Source of the DNA: Saururus chinensis
Lineage: Eukaryota > Streptophyta > Magnoliopsida > Piperales > Saururaceae
NCBI GenBank assembly: GCA_035235625.1
Contig: CP141140.1
Span: forward strand, 20,108,685 to 20,172,684
Length of the DNA: 64,000 nucleotides
Reading direction: 5' to 3'
Shown here: positions 1-10,841 of the stretch, one piece after another
Layout of the letters: each line of letters begins with the position of its first letter
How positions within the stretch are numbered: position 1 is the stretch's first letter
The notes under the pieces: generated by a model
What the model saw: the letters and a program-made list of their open reading frames with translations, nothing else
What the model was told of the DNA's origin: nothing
Databases searched by the model: none
Position numbers and translations under genes: made by a program

Positions 1-117
1 AACCATGGAAGCTCAACATTGAAGATATGGGATATTTGAACTTATTAGCCTCACCGGTAGTCTTGAGTAATTAATAATAGGAGGTTGTCATATCACAAGA
101 AAAAGTATTAAAACCAG
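1..117 (+). repeat. Duplicated block A (partner at 4568-4700)
   Basis: This stretch is a diverged direct repeat of 4568-4700. Both copies keep one reading frame in register: codons from position 9 read KLNIEDMGYLNLLASPV, and copy B reads KFNIEEMGYLNLLASPV. The differences are mostly silent or conservative, so the block probably derives from a coding exon. Here a TAA follows at 72-74. I do not recognise the protein. The pair brackets the DUF247 region. Confidence 0.6.
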
Positions 118-883
118 AGACTATTTGTGACTTGGGCTCCCGTGGTGTGCTGGCCATGTACATAGGCCAGGCATAGTTACAACCTAGCGTGACCACATTC
201 TACGCCAGAGAAGAAGGAAAGGGAAATGAGGATAAGATTTTTTAAATAAAAAAATAAATAAATAAATTTAATAAAAACGATGAGATAAAAAAAAAAGTAC
301 ACAAAAAAGTCGGTTAATACTTAATAGTCAGGCTCGTCCCTTTGGAGTTTGGCAGCGGAAAAGGCGGGTCAACGGGTTATAAAAAACGAAGTCAGGTTCG
401 TCCCGTTGGAGCTTTTCACGAGCGGAAAAGACGGGTCCTCGGATCATGGAAACAAAGTGAGGCTAGAGAAGCCCTTTTAAGAGAAGGCGATTCTGGTACA
501 AAGAGAAGGAAAGCACTTGCCATACAACTGAACCTCCCGCCGGAAGTCTGGTTTCAAAGCAGAAGGGCAGGGTAACGTGATTTTACACATGTCATCTCTT
601 TCTCTTGAGTTTTTTTATCGAATTTGTTTGATCTGATTTATCTGAAGCAAACAAGGAATTGCAGTGACTGAAAGCCTTTTGCCTTTTCGTATTAGGACGC
701 CCACGAGGCCGATCGATCGAGAGATCCCTCAACGAAGAGGAGGGTGTCAGGTGGGTCTGAGATCGGTAAAATTTTACTTGTAAAACTTTCAATAATTTAC
801 AGTGCTAACGATACAAGTATCACCTTCAATCCAAAATAAACCAACGGAGGTCCCGAGCAACCTTCAAATCGGCCACACCAGAA
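118..883. other. Intergenic stretch upstream of the DUF247 gene
   Basis: There is an A-rich run around 240-300. Short open frames are present, for example 342-575, but they have no recognisable protein features. I see no convincing promoter motif and nothing else I can name. Confidence 0.5.
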
Positions 884-2272
884 ATGCCATCCTCCGATGG
901 ACCAGCCGTTTCTGTTGCGATGGCACCACCTCCGGGGAGCAATGGCACTGATGACACGTCTAGTCGCAGGCAAACGTACACCATCTACAGTGCCCCACCA
1001 GGCATGTGAGAAGTGGACCCTGAGAACTACGAGCCCCAGCTCGTGTCCATCGGCCCCTATCACCATGGCAGCCGGAGCCTCCAGGTCATGCAGAAACTCA
1101 AGGTACGCTACCAGGAAGCGTTTGTGCAGCGGTGCTCAGCTAACCATTCTTTAACGGCCGAGCAATGGCTTAGTGAGGTGAGAGGATTGGAGGATCGAGC
1201 TAGAGAATGCTACTGGGACGACACCAGTGACCTGGACGGCGATCAGTTCTCAGGCATGTTGCTACTCGATGGCTGCTTCATCCTCGAGCTGCTCCTCAAG
1301 CTGAAAAAGGATAGCCAGACGCCGCCAAGACAGCATGAGAACGATCCCGTCTTCAGCACCAAATGGATGCTCTCGATCGTGATGAGGGACCTGCTTCTTC
1401 TCGATAATCAATTGCCGCTCTTTGTTTTGCAGCATTTGTTTGACAAGTTGCCGGCATCCAACACGACATTCGCGACCTTGTGTCTCTCTTTCTGTATAAA
1501 AGTTTCGCAGTTAGCCCATATACATGAGCCACGAGAATATTCTACAGTAAATCAAGAAGCAACTGCCCACCATCTGCTCCATTTGTATCACGCGCTTCAT
1601 CCGACTACTCCTCAGCTTGAAGCACTTAAACAGGTGAATCTGCGCGGAGGCGACTTAATGTCTGCGCTCGCAGAGATAAAGTTTCCAAACATTTCTACGT
1701 ATTCTGTAACAGATCTTGGATTTGGTTCGGTTAAGTTTAAGGCCATGAAGCAAGCCAGCAGCTTCATAGATCTGAGACTCAAGCGGAGGGTGGTCTCGAT
1801 CCCACGCCTGTCCGTCAACCCTCTCTCCATCTCTCTCCTCCGGAACTTAATTGCTCTTGAAGAGTGTTTGCCCAACGTGGGGAGCCACTTCTCCACCTAC
1901 GCCATGTTCATGGGCTCTTTGGTTGCAAGGGGGGAGGATGCGAGGTTGTTGGAGGCTCACGGGATTGTCCAGCGAGGGCTACACAGCGATGACGAGGTGG
2001 TGCGTGTGTTTAGTCGTCTTTGCAAAGGCTTTGTTGATGCCGACTACTACGACTCCAACAACATCCCACTTTACAAGTATCTTCATATGGAGACAAGGAG
2101 GCCCCGTTTAAATATTTTTATTACCTCGTTGTTCTCGTTCCCCTTAACGATGCTTCTTGTCAAACTTTACGCTACTGTCTTCACCCTCATCGTCGGTTAT
2201 GCCCAGTTGTCTCAAAGCGGCGGAGGCCAGGTGGAGCAAGGGGTGGCCATGGCCCCCCTAGCCAATCACTAG
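884..2272 (+). CDS. DUF247 (UPF0481) membrane protein gene with one nonsense codon
   Basis: This is a single-exon DUF247 gene, 462 codons from the ATG at 884 to the TAG at 2270-2272. The family is plant-specific. Known members end in a membrane helix, and in grasses two DUF247 genes at the S and Z loci are self-incompatibility determinants; most members have no known role. Visible family marks are VDPENYEPQLVSIGPYHHG near codon 44, LLLLDNQLPLFVL in the middle, RNLIALEEC followed by YAMFMGSL, and FSRLCKGF. A hydrophobic segment (SLFSFPLTMLLVKLYATVFTLIVG) lies near the C-terminus. Codon 42 (1007-1009) is TGA, in the same frame as the ATG and flanked by family-typical sequence, so it is a true in-frame stop and not a frameshift. 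Everything after it is open for 420 codons. The 419-residue frame from the GTG at 1013 therefore lacks a normal start. It may be a recent null allele, a sequencing error, or read from a downstream Met. Identity is sure; coding status is not. Confidence 0.82.
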
Positions 2273-2536
2273 ACATGCCATTAACTTAATTATCTATCTT
2301 TTTGTACGAACACAACAAATAAGTGTCATTTAAACACTTGTCTTTTCTCTTTTTGTATCGTTGTTAATTATGTTGTATAAATGTGATATTTAACTCGCAA
2401 TGATGTAACGTGTTATCTTTAATTGTGTTTGTTGTAGCGATGTATGAGCGGAAGCCTGTATCTAATTAATAACCCAACAGCCGTACCACAACTCATACAT
2501 GCCAACCCATAGCCGTATCATCTCACTAATAAGCAA
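2273..2536. other. 3' flank of the DUF247 gene
   Basis: AT-rich non-coding DNA directly after the DUF247 stop, with several T-rich and TTGTA-containing runs that would suit a plant polyadenylation region. There is no clear single poly(A) signal. Confidence 0.35.
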
Positions 2537-3700
2537 TGAGGTGGCGGCGGTTGTATTTAGTCGTCGTCTTTGCAAAGTCTTTGGAGCATGTCTATATTCT
2601 AGCGTGGCCGTTTTCACGACCGGAGGCATGTGAGTAAGCTCTTTAACTTGACGGATACGAAAAGTGAGTGGCTACCTTTATATTTGAGAGTAGATAATTA
2701 AATTTTATTAGGCAGTAAATAGCCTAAGCAGTCTCTTGGGCATGAACGGATGTTGAGACAGTGTAGAAGATGTTCTGGATGAACTATTTGCCTTACAGAG
2801 TAAGCTGGGTAAGAGTTCTTATACGGGTAAGACTATAGCAGCGAAGCTGAGCGCTGCTTGGACTTAGGAGAAGACTCCTAAGGCAGATAAGATTTAGCTT
2901 ATGCTAGCTGGCTGCACTCTTAGTTAGAGTAGGAGACCGGACAGCAGGTTCTTAGTACGAACAGGACTCACACAGGCAGGCTAGTCACATTCTTAGGACG
3001 GATGAGAGTTTGAGTGGCTGGTTTCATCAAATAAACTGACTCTTGGAGATAGTATGGTGATAGACTTCTAGCGGAATGCGGACTCTTGAAGACTTCCTAA
3101 ACTATGCTATGGCAGAATGACTTTGGGCTGAGAGTTAGACAAGGTGAGAACTCTTGCATTGGGTGGATTTTGTACTTCTAGTGACACTAGAACGGCCAAC
3201 CTAAGGTTGTGTCTATATAAAGGGATGAGAGGGGCGGTCATGGCAGAGTATGATCTGATTTCTTCTTGTATAGTGAACTAAGGAGTAAGAGAAGAGGGTT
3301 CTCAGCCTAGTTGTTCCGCCCTGCCCTCTCCCTACCTTGTATTTCAGTGGACAAAAATATAACTTAGGTGGAGACCCTTTCACCAGGTCGGACTGTGTTG
3401 CTGTTTTATTTATTTTTCTCTTGCGCATATGAGTGAGAAAAGAAGAATATGGCTACTAGTTGCACGGTGTAGTGAGACCATTACAAATGCGAACGCTAAA
3501 TAAAACTTCGTGCCGTGACAATAACCCACATGGGAGTTAGTGCCCCCATTATGTATCTCGAGCCCCATGTTATCAAAGAGGGACGACCCCAATGTCATCC
3601 CTCTTTACGAGTATCTTCAGATGAATACAAGGCAGTATCGTCTTGGAATTGTATCAGTAACTTCATGTGTTTGTTGTAACGTGAGCCAATGGCTCATTTG
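2537..3700 (+). pseudogene. Second DUF247 copy: C-terminal scraps split by an insertion
   Basis: Two separated stretches match the 3' part of the neighbouring DUF247 gene. 2546-2583 matches the EVVRVFSRLCKGF coding stretch (about 1994-2035). 3575-3700 reads DPNVIPLYEYLQMNTRQ, matching DSNNIPLYKYLHMETRR of the intact copy, followed by a hydrophobic stretch. About 1 kb of unrelated DNA lies between them where the intact gene has only about 20 bases. This is therefore a tandem paralogue that has lost its 5' part and been interrupted. It encodes no functional protein. Identity rests on DNA and protein similarity read by eye. Confidence 0.7.
2589..3570 (+). mobile_element. LTR-like insertion inside the DUF247 remnant
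   Basis: About 980 bp separate the two halves of the DUF247 remnant. The insert has a promoter-like TCTATATAAAGG at about 3211-3222 and ends in a sequence (GTTATCAAAGAGG) that resembles a tRNA-iMet primer-binding site. Both suggest the LTR of a retrotransposon, perhaps Copia-type. I could not define clean TG/CA ends or a target duplication, so the exact limits are approximate. Confidence 0.4.
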
Positions 3701-3939
3701 CACCTTCCCATAACTTCTGACTGCTTGAAGAACATTACAACAAATGCCTTGTCATATTCTATGTAGAGCATACATCATATGGGTTCTTAAAGTTAAAAAA
3801 ACATATGCCTCATCAATCAAAGAATACTTAAATTCCCCTCACATGATAGTATGGTACCAAATTCATATCAATCGTCTCTTAACCCCTACTTACTTTAATT
3901 TGCATTTTTTCAGGCTCGTCTTGGGTGTCATCTAAATCC

Positions 3940-4262
3940 ATGAATTGCTACACTTTTTCTATCCATCACCGGACCCAGTGGACAAGATGGGTCTGTTCTT
4001 TGGGTTGTTGGGCCAGCTTAACCAGGATAGTTGAACCAGCGACCCGCCGGCCCGATTCATATCGATTGGCTGTCGGCCCCACTACTTTAATTTCTAAACC
4101 CAAGCTAGAGTACTCGTTTTACCTATCTTGATTGTAGACCGGTGAGGACCGGGTTCAACTGGACCTGGTGGACAAGACAGCCCGGTCCTTTCGGGTTACC
4201 AAGACAGCTTGACTTGGTCGATTAAACCAGCATCCTGCCGGGCTGCTTCAGTCTGGTTAAGA
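3940..4262. repeat. Diverged dimeric repeat, about 180 bp per unit
   Basis: Two adjacent units share the order GG(A/C)CC(A/T)GGTGGACAAGA..., a GGGTT..CCA segment, and AACCAGC..CC(C)GCCGG near the end. They are GC-richer than the surroundings. Motifs of the GGTTCAACTGG and GAACCAG kind are common in small non-autonomous DNA transposons, but no terminal repeats are clear. Confidence 0.4.
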
Positions 4263-4567
4263 TAAGGACTCCGTAAAATGTTTTGCAACAAGTGGGACTA
4301 AAAATGTATCACGCCAAAGACTTAGAAGTGAGGCACTAACCATCTGTACTACATTGACCTTGTGGTGGTATTTATGATAGTTACGATGATAACCGTAAAA
4401 ATTTTGTACAATTTAAAGGTGAGCTTCTAACCGTTACCACACTACCAACTAATATACTTAACACAATTTTGGGCTTCATCTATTTATGGCTGTCAATGTC
4501 ATCAAATCGGTTAACCGAACTTAATCCACAATTAAATTTCACGAAGTCCAATAAATTCTATGCACTT

Positions 4568-4700
4568 AACCACAGAAGTTCAACATTGAGGAAATGGGAT
4601 ACTTGAATTTGTTAGCCTCACCAGTTTTCATGACGAGTTTGAGTGATCAACAATATGAGGTTGTCATATCTTCAAAGAAGTGGTGAAAGATAAACTAGAA
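4568..4700 (+). repeat. Duplicated block B (partner at 1-117)
   Basis: This is the better preserved partner of the block at the window start. The frame from 4576 encodes 36 residues (KFNIEEMGYLNLLASPVFMT..., ending VISSKKW) before a TGA. The conserved frame suggests a decayed exon of an unidentified protein. It lies downstream of the second DUF247 scrap, so the DUF247 pair is bracketed by the two copies. Confidence 0.55.
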
Positions 4701-6456
4701 AACCAGATCCAACAGATTTCAGGATCCCCTCTACATATCCGCTAGTCATGCATTGTTGTCGTGAGGGATAGTCGTAAAAACATTTTTCAGCATACATTCT
4801 TGCCAGCTTCAATTGACAAAATGGTCATCATAAATAACAACATTACATATGGGCAATTGGGCGTATCGCATATTTTGTTATCGCTTAATTATGCCCATGT
4901 AGGCACCACCACCAATGTCTACAAAATTTCATCTCATTTGTGTTGCGGGTCCCTTAAATATGAGATTTTAAATGTTGTTCAATCAATGATTTGCATGGCT
5001 GAAAAGTGTGGGGCCTGTTCAATCCTAATTGAGAACCCACTCCCATCTTTCCTCTTTAATTGGCGTGAGCTCAAAGTGATGACCATAGAGACAAAGTTAC
5101 CTTAATTTTGCTAAAATTCTCCGGAAAATGTCAAATAGACCTTAGGCAAAATTATCACTAAATTTTTTTACTGAATTTATTGTCATTTTAGGTTCATCTC
5201 CACTATTTTCTTTTGTTTTTTAAGGCATTTTAGGTGGCTTTTGGAGATAGGAGTTTTTTTAATGGGTTAAGGTTTGGGCCTCAACTATTTTCTATATGAT
5301 CTTTCCTCAATATGATAGTTCAATTTGGCATGTATTAAAGTGGGAAGAAATGAGTTGGGGACGAAAAGCCTTAGAAGTAGAAGAGAAGAAGCTTTCAAAA
5401 GACAAGTTGCTAGAATATTATGAGACACAAATAGGAGGATTCGTTGGTAAATAAGCTTATTTGTATTTGACTTGGACCAGGTAACTATTCTGAAAAATGC
5501 AAGTAGCCAATCCAAAGATAGCTTCAATACTCATCTAGGAGGAAGATATAGATATACCATGGTGTTAAGTGTTCTAGGAGAGCTACCATATCTCATGTTC
5601 TTAAAGAGCACCATAAAATGTCCTATAGAATTATAATGTAAAATTTAATTTAGATGATGATATGATAACTCAAGTTGAACAAAGAATGGCAGCTAATATA
5701 TGAAGGGATGAAACACTTACATAAATGTAGAATTATGCAATGTTTATAATATGAGACTTATAGATTGAGTATTGTTTTGACTTGGGAGCTTTGTGCATCA
5801 TTGTATTGTAGTCTTTTTATTTAAAAAGTTCTCTATAATATAAATATTTTTATTTTATGTGTTAATAATGTTTGAGGTTACTAAACTATAAACTATAGAT
5901 TAATCAAATTTAAAAATTACATATAATACATTTGCATGAGTTAATTATTTTGAAATCCAAGAGCTCAAATCGGAAGATTTTAGCAATTCAGGATTTGGGC
6001 ATCTAAATAATTTAAAATCTGGCAAATTAAATCCATGAATTTAGATTAGATTCTAGAATTCCATATTTCAAATCTATTATTCTAGAATCTAAATTACCTA
6101 ACCCCCTGTTAAAGATTGGGGCTATTCTGTTGCCCTTTTTGCAACCTCAGTCACATTTTTTTCAGTTTTTCGAACTGAAATGACCCCATCAAATAAGCCA
6201 AATCACTATAGTAGTAATTGAACCCCTTCTCCCCACGTACAGCCGGAGTTAGGCATAATCTGAGTAATTGTAGTGTTTAAACGGTAGCAAAATCTCAAGT
6301 GGCTGAAAAAGAAAGGAATACAACAATCCAATCCAACAATCACCTCCGCCATCTTTGCCTACTCTAACAATTGTATTCTATACAAGCACGGCACGCTTGT
6401 TATCATAGTTCTCTTCCACTACTTCCCTTCTCCAGTTTGAAATTGGCAAAATCAAA
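4701..6456. other. AT-rich intergenic DNA
   Basis: I see no supported gene. The frame at 4761-5105 begins at GTG and has no family features. Around 6040-6096 there is a small inverted repeat with AGATTCTAGAAT on one side and its complement about 20 bp on, possibly the remains of a short MITE. Confidence 0.4.
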
Positions 6457-6552
6457 TACTCCCCGTCTCAAATAAATAACTCTATTTAATCTTTTAATAT
6501 AAATTAATGTTAGTTCATTTAAAAAAAAAAAGAACCTATTATTATGAGAGTG
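6457..6552. mobile_element. Stowaway-like MITE, diverged
   Basis: The left end TACTCCCCGTCTC matches the Stowaway/Tc1-mariner terminus (TA followed by CTCCCTCCGTCC). The right end is weaker. The AT-rich core of about 95 bp has the usual ACTCTATTTAAT-like start. Related copies in this window lie at 17726, 33424, 40912 and 46656. Confidence 0.45.
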
Positions 6553-7559
6553 AATATTGAAGGCATATAATCCTGCTCGCGCCAAACTTTTGAGTTGCCT
6601 CAGAATCCACCACCACTAACAACGTGCTGAACTACTAGCAGAGTGTCCGTTACTAGTGTAGCAGTGAACTGAATCCATCATTTGAGGAAGGGATTCGAAA
6701 ACAAGATCCGTTTCTATCATATCCAAACCCCTATTTGAGACAGACAACATTCCGGTCACATTGCCATGTTCAATGCGAAAATTGATATTCATCATTCACC
6801 ACTACAATTACAGCTTCCCACTAACACATTAAAAGTTTAAAACTTTCTTCCATAACGCAAATTATTATAAAATTAATTGAAAAAAAAAGCAAATCACCAT
6901 TACAATTTACGCCTTATGTTGAGCATCTGGGTTCAGCCACATATTCCATATGACCTTTACACCTCTCATAATCAAAATGGTGATACAAAACCCACTTTCT
7001 TTTGGTTTCTTCACATGGAAAAAAAAATGCAACGAAAAAAAGAACATTCACCAAGATCATATATTTCTTCACAAAGCTCCTACTTTGATAAACAAAAGAC
7101 CCTATTTTATGTCAAGAGAAACCCACCGCGAATAGAGATATATCAAATAAGAAAAAAACATATCAACTTACCTAACAAGAATGAAGAAAAGAAAAATGAA
7201 GCGACGACTTCAATCAAAGCTCATTCATCATTTGGCGTAGATTGAATGTTTTGCCAGAAGTTTATCGGAAAGCAAAATCAATTCATACATACCTTTTTAT
7301 GATACAGAATTTCTTCATATAGTTTGCCCCCTCCAATTAGAAGAAATCATAGATAAACCACCAATAGCTCCAAAAGAAAAGAAAAAAGTTACACTATGTT
7401 ACACATTTCATCATCTCCGCTTCATTAACCCCAACACCAACCATGTTCCAAAATCATAGTTTTGAGGTTAAAAAAAGGAAATGCAAAATATAGAACAAAA
7501 ACCTAGAACTTCTAACAATTTGTTAAACAAAAAATTCCCACCTGTGATCTATGTGGTCC
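6553..7559. other. 3' side of the NF-YB gene
   Basis: AT-rich DNA that on the minus strand holds the 3'UTR of the NF-YB gene. A CACAG|GTGGGA sequence about 18 bases after the stop codon (minus strand, near 7542) could be a splice donor for a 3'UTR intron. The plus-strand frame at 6877-7245 (122 codons) is low-complexity Lys/Asn-rich sequence with no family features, and I do not call it. Confidence 0.35.
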
Positions 7560-8204
7560 TCATCCTCTTCCCTGCCTTCCTTGGCCTCCAGAAACTGCAG
7601 CAGCACCACCCGAATTAGTTGTGGCAGTTTTACCACCCATCTGGTGGTATGCCATCCCCCCACCAGCAGCATACATTGGCTGCTGTCCCCCTCCGCCATA
7701 CATCATTGCAGCACCAGGCATCGTCCCTCCCATGCCAGCTCCCCCATACATTCCTCCTGCCCCATTAAGCCCGCCACCATTCCCCCCAGCACCGCCTCCA
7801 CCATCTTTGCCTCCATCACTGCTACCCTGCCGTCCCACTGCACTCTTCTCACCCTCCATCTCACGGAATTTTTGGAGGTAGGTCTTCAGGGGCTCAACAT
7901 AGTCCTCAAAGCCGAGGGTGGTCATGGCCCAAAGAAGATCATCACCATTTATGGTCTTGCGCTTCTCACGCTGGCACTTGTCGGAGGCTTCGCCAGTGAT
8001 GAAGCTGATGAACTCAGAGACACACTCCTGCACCGTCTCCTTGGCATCCTTGGAAATCTTGGCATTGGCAGGCAGTGCCTTTTTCATGATCCGGCTCACA
8101 TTGGCAATTGGTAAGAACCTGTCCTGCTCCCTTGGGGAGAACTCACTGTTCCCACCAGCGGCACTGTTGTTCTGCCCCCCTGACTCATTATCTGAATCGG
8201 CCAT
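7560..8204 (-). CDS. NF-YB3: NF-YB subunit, NF-YB2/NF-YB3 type (HAP3)
   Basis: 214-residue histone-fold subunit of the nuclear CCAAT-binding NF-Y trimer. It pairs with NF-YC, and the dimer then binds NF-YA or CONSTANS-type proteins. The conserved core spans about residues 25-116: [20 protein letters not shown], the helix with [14 protein letters not shown], and [39 protein letters not shown] and the N-terminus [10 protein letters not shown] place it in the NF-YB2/3 clade, whose Arabidopsis members promote FT-dependent flowering. After residue 120 a Gly/Met/Tyr-rich tail with GGMYGG-type repeats replaces the shorter tail usual in the clade. The coding region is one uninterrupted exon and the start ATG lies in the context GTCAATGGCC. 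The gene is intact. A Ty3/gypsy element sits about 1.3 kb upstream of the probable first exon. Confidence 0.95.
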   Translation of the reverse strand: MADSDNESGGQNNSAAGGNSEFSPREQDRFLPIANVSRIMKKALPANAKISKDAKETVQECVSEFISFITGEASDKCQREKRKTINGDDLLWAMTTLGFEDYVEPLKTYLQKFREMEGEKSAVGRQGSSDGGKDGGGGAGGNGGGLNGAGGMYGGAGMGGTMPGAAMMYGGGGQQPMYAAGGGMAYHQMGGKTATTNSGGAAAVSGGQGRQGRG

Positions 8205-9800
8205 TGACTTATGAACTCACTGCTCTTTAATCACTTTAGCTCCTTATACTTGACTGTTAATTGGTGAATATTCAAAAGTTTTGTTACCGAAGAAAAGGAC
8301 GATATGAACAACTCCGGAAAAGAAATAGAATTTTATGTAGTTCTGAATCAGTTCATAACATAGGTTGCCTCTGAGGAAAAATTAATGTCGCTACTTATCC
8401 CTAGTTATAAATTGATAGGATGAGAGAAGATTAGGATTTGAGGGAGGCGCAACAGATTACCAATCAAAGGATGGATCAGCCAAAGCTTTAATCAAGCAGA
8501 CAAACAGAATTTCTTTATTGACAGAAATTGATTGCAACTTAAACTGGATTGTAGTATGGGGTATGTAAGGAATCTTATGCAGAAGATGGATACAGAAGCT
8601 CTAGTTAATTCGACGAATTGGGTGCTTTTACTTTTCCTCTAAGGACTCACAGATTGGTGGACAACCAAAAAGCTAGAATTTGCAAATGGAAATGAATCAC
8701 GAGTCTGAAATTTCGTCCAGCATACGACAAATTGGGACACCTGCAACAATAATTAGCACAAGTGTTATTGGATGATATCAGACGTGTGAATCAAATATAC
8801 CAAAAATATCAAAAAAAATAATTAAAAAAATCAGATTTTTTGCAGAAGAACAATGGATACGGTAGAAATATAAACAGAAAAAAATATAAAACATCACAAT
8901 TGATAACCTGGTAAGAAAAATTAGTATCCAAGGAAAGTGAAGATTTGACAAAGTGGGCTCTGAATTACGAACTTAAAAAGTTCACGCTTTCTTCTAGAGA
9001 TCCAAGAAATACCTATTTCACGAAATTTAAAAAAAAAATCCAACAAAAGTAGATTCGGAACTAAATTTAAAGTAAAAAGTAACTATAATATAAAACTTCC
9101 AAAAAAATCATCTCCAAAAACAGAAGCGGGATAGCAAGCAAGTAAAGGGAAAAATAACAGAGAACAAATATATCCCAAACACGTGAATTGCACTCAGATC
9201 TTCATAAAAGCAACTTTTCCATTTCCCTCAAAAAATTAAAGTTTCAACAACGGAATCATTCAATTCAGATAAAAACATCTAAAAAATGACAAATCAGAGC
9301 CTAGATTAGAGCTTTCCGCACAAATAACAGTATCCACAGCAATCCGAATTAGGAAACGCTCACAAAAAAATACGAATTTCGCGGAAACAAAGCATATTGT
9401 GAATTAGAGCTCTTTTCAGCTGAAAATTCAAGAACCACTTTCTCATGAAAAGTTCATTAAAAAAAGAAGAAGAAAAATAAAAAGAACAAATGGTAAATCA
9501 ATCGAGAAGGTCGAGAATTGAGGTTTCCAAATTTACCTGGGATTGATGAAATTGGAAAGTGCAATCAAGACAGTCAGAATTAGGAAAGTTCGGTCCTCGC
9601 GTCGCCGGAGACGGACTTTCTTTTTCTGGGAGAGAGAGGGAGACCGGCAAGGGGGGAGGGGAAGCTCGGGAGCGGAATGGTCGGGTCCGTTGGATCTGGG
9701 TTCTAATACCGCATCGGCCACGACACGTGGACGTCTGTCTGCCGTTGGTTTCACGATAAGTATTGCGCTCGGTCGACCGTTTCAATCCGTCCGATGGAGG
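8205..9800 (-). other. 5'UTR with probable intron and promoter of the NF-YB gene
   Basis: On the minus strand a donor CCCAG|GTAAAT at 9537/9536 pairs plausibly with an acceptor TTGTTGCAG|GTGTCC at 8741/8740, giving a 5'UTR intron of about 0.8 kb. A second possible acceptor (AATTAACAG) lies nearer the ATG. The first exon and upstream DNA (about 9540-9960) are GC-rich and contain a CACGTGG motif near 9723. Several frames here on both strands are artefacts of the GC-rich composition. Splice sites are read by eye only. Confidence 0.5.
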
Positions 9801-10841
9801 TCTGGCATGGACGATCCTGACCGTCAGTAGAGTCAATGCCACGCGGTGGTGGTCGAGTAGTGGGGTGGAGCGGCGCGGGCTGGCGGAGTAGGTGTCTGAG
9901 TGGTCGAGCCGACTGAGCCAACGGTGGAGCATGGCTCGTGATGTGATGACGTCGGAGGCGCGTCATCTTTCAGTGAACCCAAACAGAAGGCTGTGGGTCC
10001 CACTGCCAGTGTCCGACCGAGGATTTTGACAACCAGGTCATCGGACAGTCGGACAAGGGAACTCGGACCCGTGTAGAGTCTGACTGTAGGATGGTTTGAC
10101 CATTTGTGAGCATCAAAGTGGACAACTGTTTGAAGCCGTGGTCAACTCGTTGGGCGTGCCTCTTTGGCAAGTCTGACGGTTTGAGTAGACTTCCCACTTG
10201 CGAGTCTTTCATTTCGCCAACAAATTTATAACGCAACTAATCATATTTCAACGGGAAATAATTTTCATACACCGAATATGTAGCAAGAAACTCCTTAGAT
10301 TAAAGTTTTGATAGGACACAGATAAGAGGACATTTTATTATACTTGGAAGCGATTTCATGCTTTTACTTATTTAATAAGATCGATGGTACACGCAATATA
10401 TACTAATATATGCTAATATTTATACTATCAATCTTATAGATAAAGGGTTCTTATATATACTAATATGTGCTAATATTTATACTATCACTCTTATGTGCTA
10501 ATATGCTTCCGTCTAATCAAAGCCTAAGCCTAAAGTTTTGTTTGAAAGATTTGTTATAGGGTTATCAGGAATTCAAATCTGCATGTGAAGTTTCATAAGC
10601 CATTGTTGCCACTTGCCCCTAGATAGACAAAGTACAGCAGTACGTAAAGATTACAATTTTCAGCAGATTTAGTTCACAATAGTGTTCAGTGTCCATCGGC
10701 AAATGAAACTTCACCAACAGAAATACTGATAAAGGTTCACCAACGGATTCGAGATCGATCATCAACACCATATTTCGACGCTATTGCGGGCCTGCACTTA
10801 CTCATGCAATCTATTGGCGAGGTCTTCTCTATTATGCCTAG
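9801..10841. other. Distal upstream region of the NF-YB gene
   Basis: No gene is visible. There is a GC-rich part to about 10240 and then AT-rich DNA. The last five bases (CCTAG, 10837-10841) are the left copy of the target duplication of the adjoining retrotransposon. Confidence 0.4.
10396..10495. repeat. Two-copy tandem repeat, period about 57 bp
   Basis: The sequence TATACTAATAT(A/G)TGCTAATAT followed by TTATACTATCA occurs twice in direct orientation, at about 10399 and 10456. Confidence 0.6.

Noticed and set aside
342-575. 77-codon frame
   Set aside because: Ordinary length by chance, basic and repetitive, no domain.
6877-7245. 122-codon Lys/Asn-rich frame
   Set aside because: A-rich composition on the antisense side of the NF-YB 3' region; no domain.
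7551-8114. 187-codon plus-strand frame
   Set aside because: Antisense shadow of the intact NF-YB gene.
9498-9966. Overlapping frames on both strands in GC-rich DNA
   Set aside because: They lie in the probable NF-YB first exon and promoter and have no family features.
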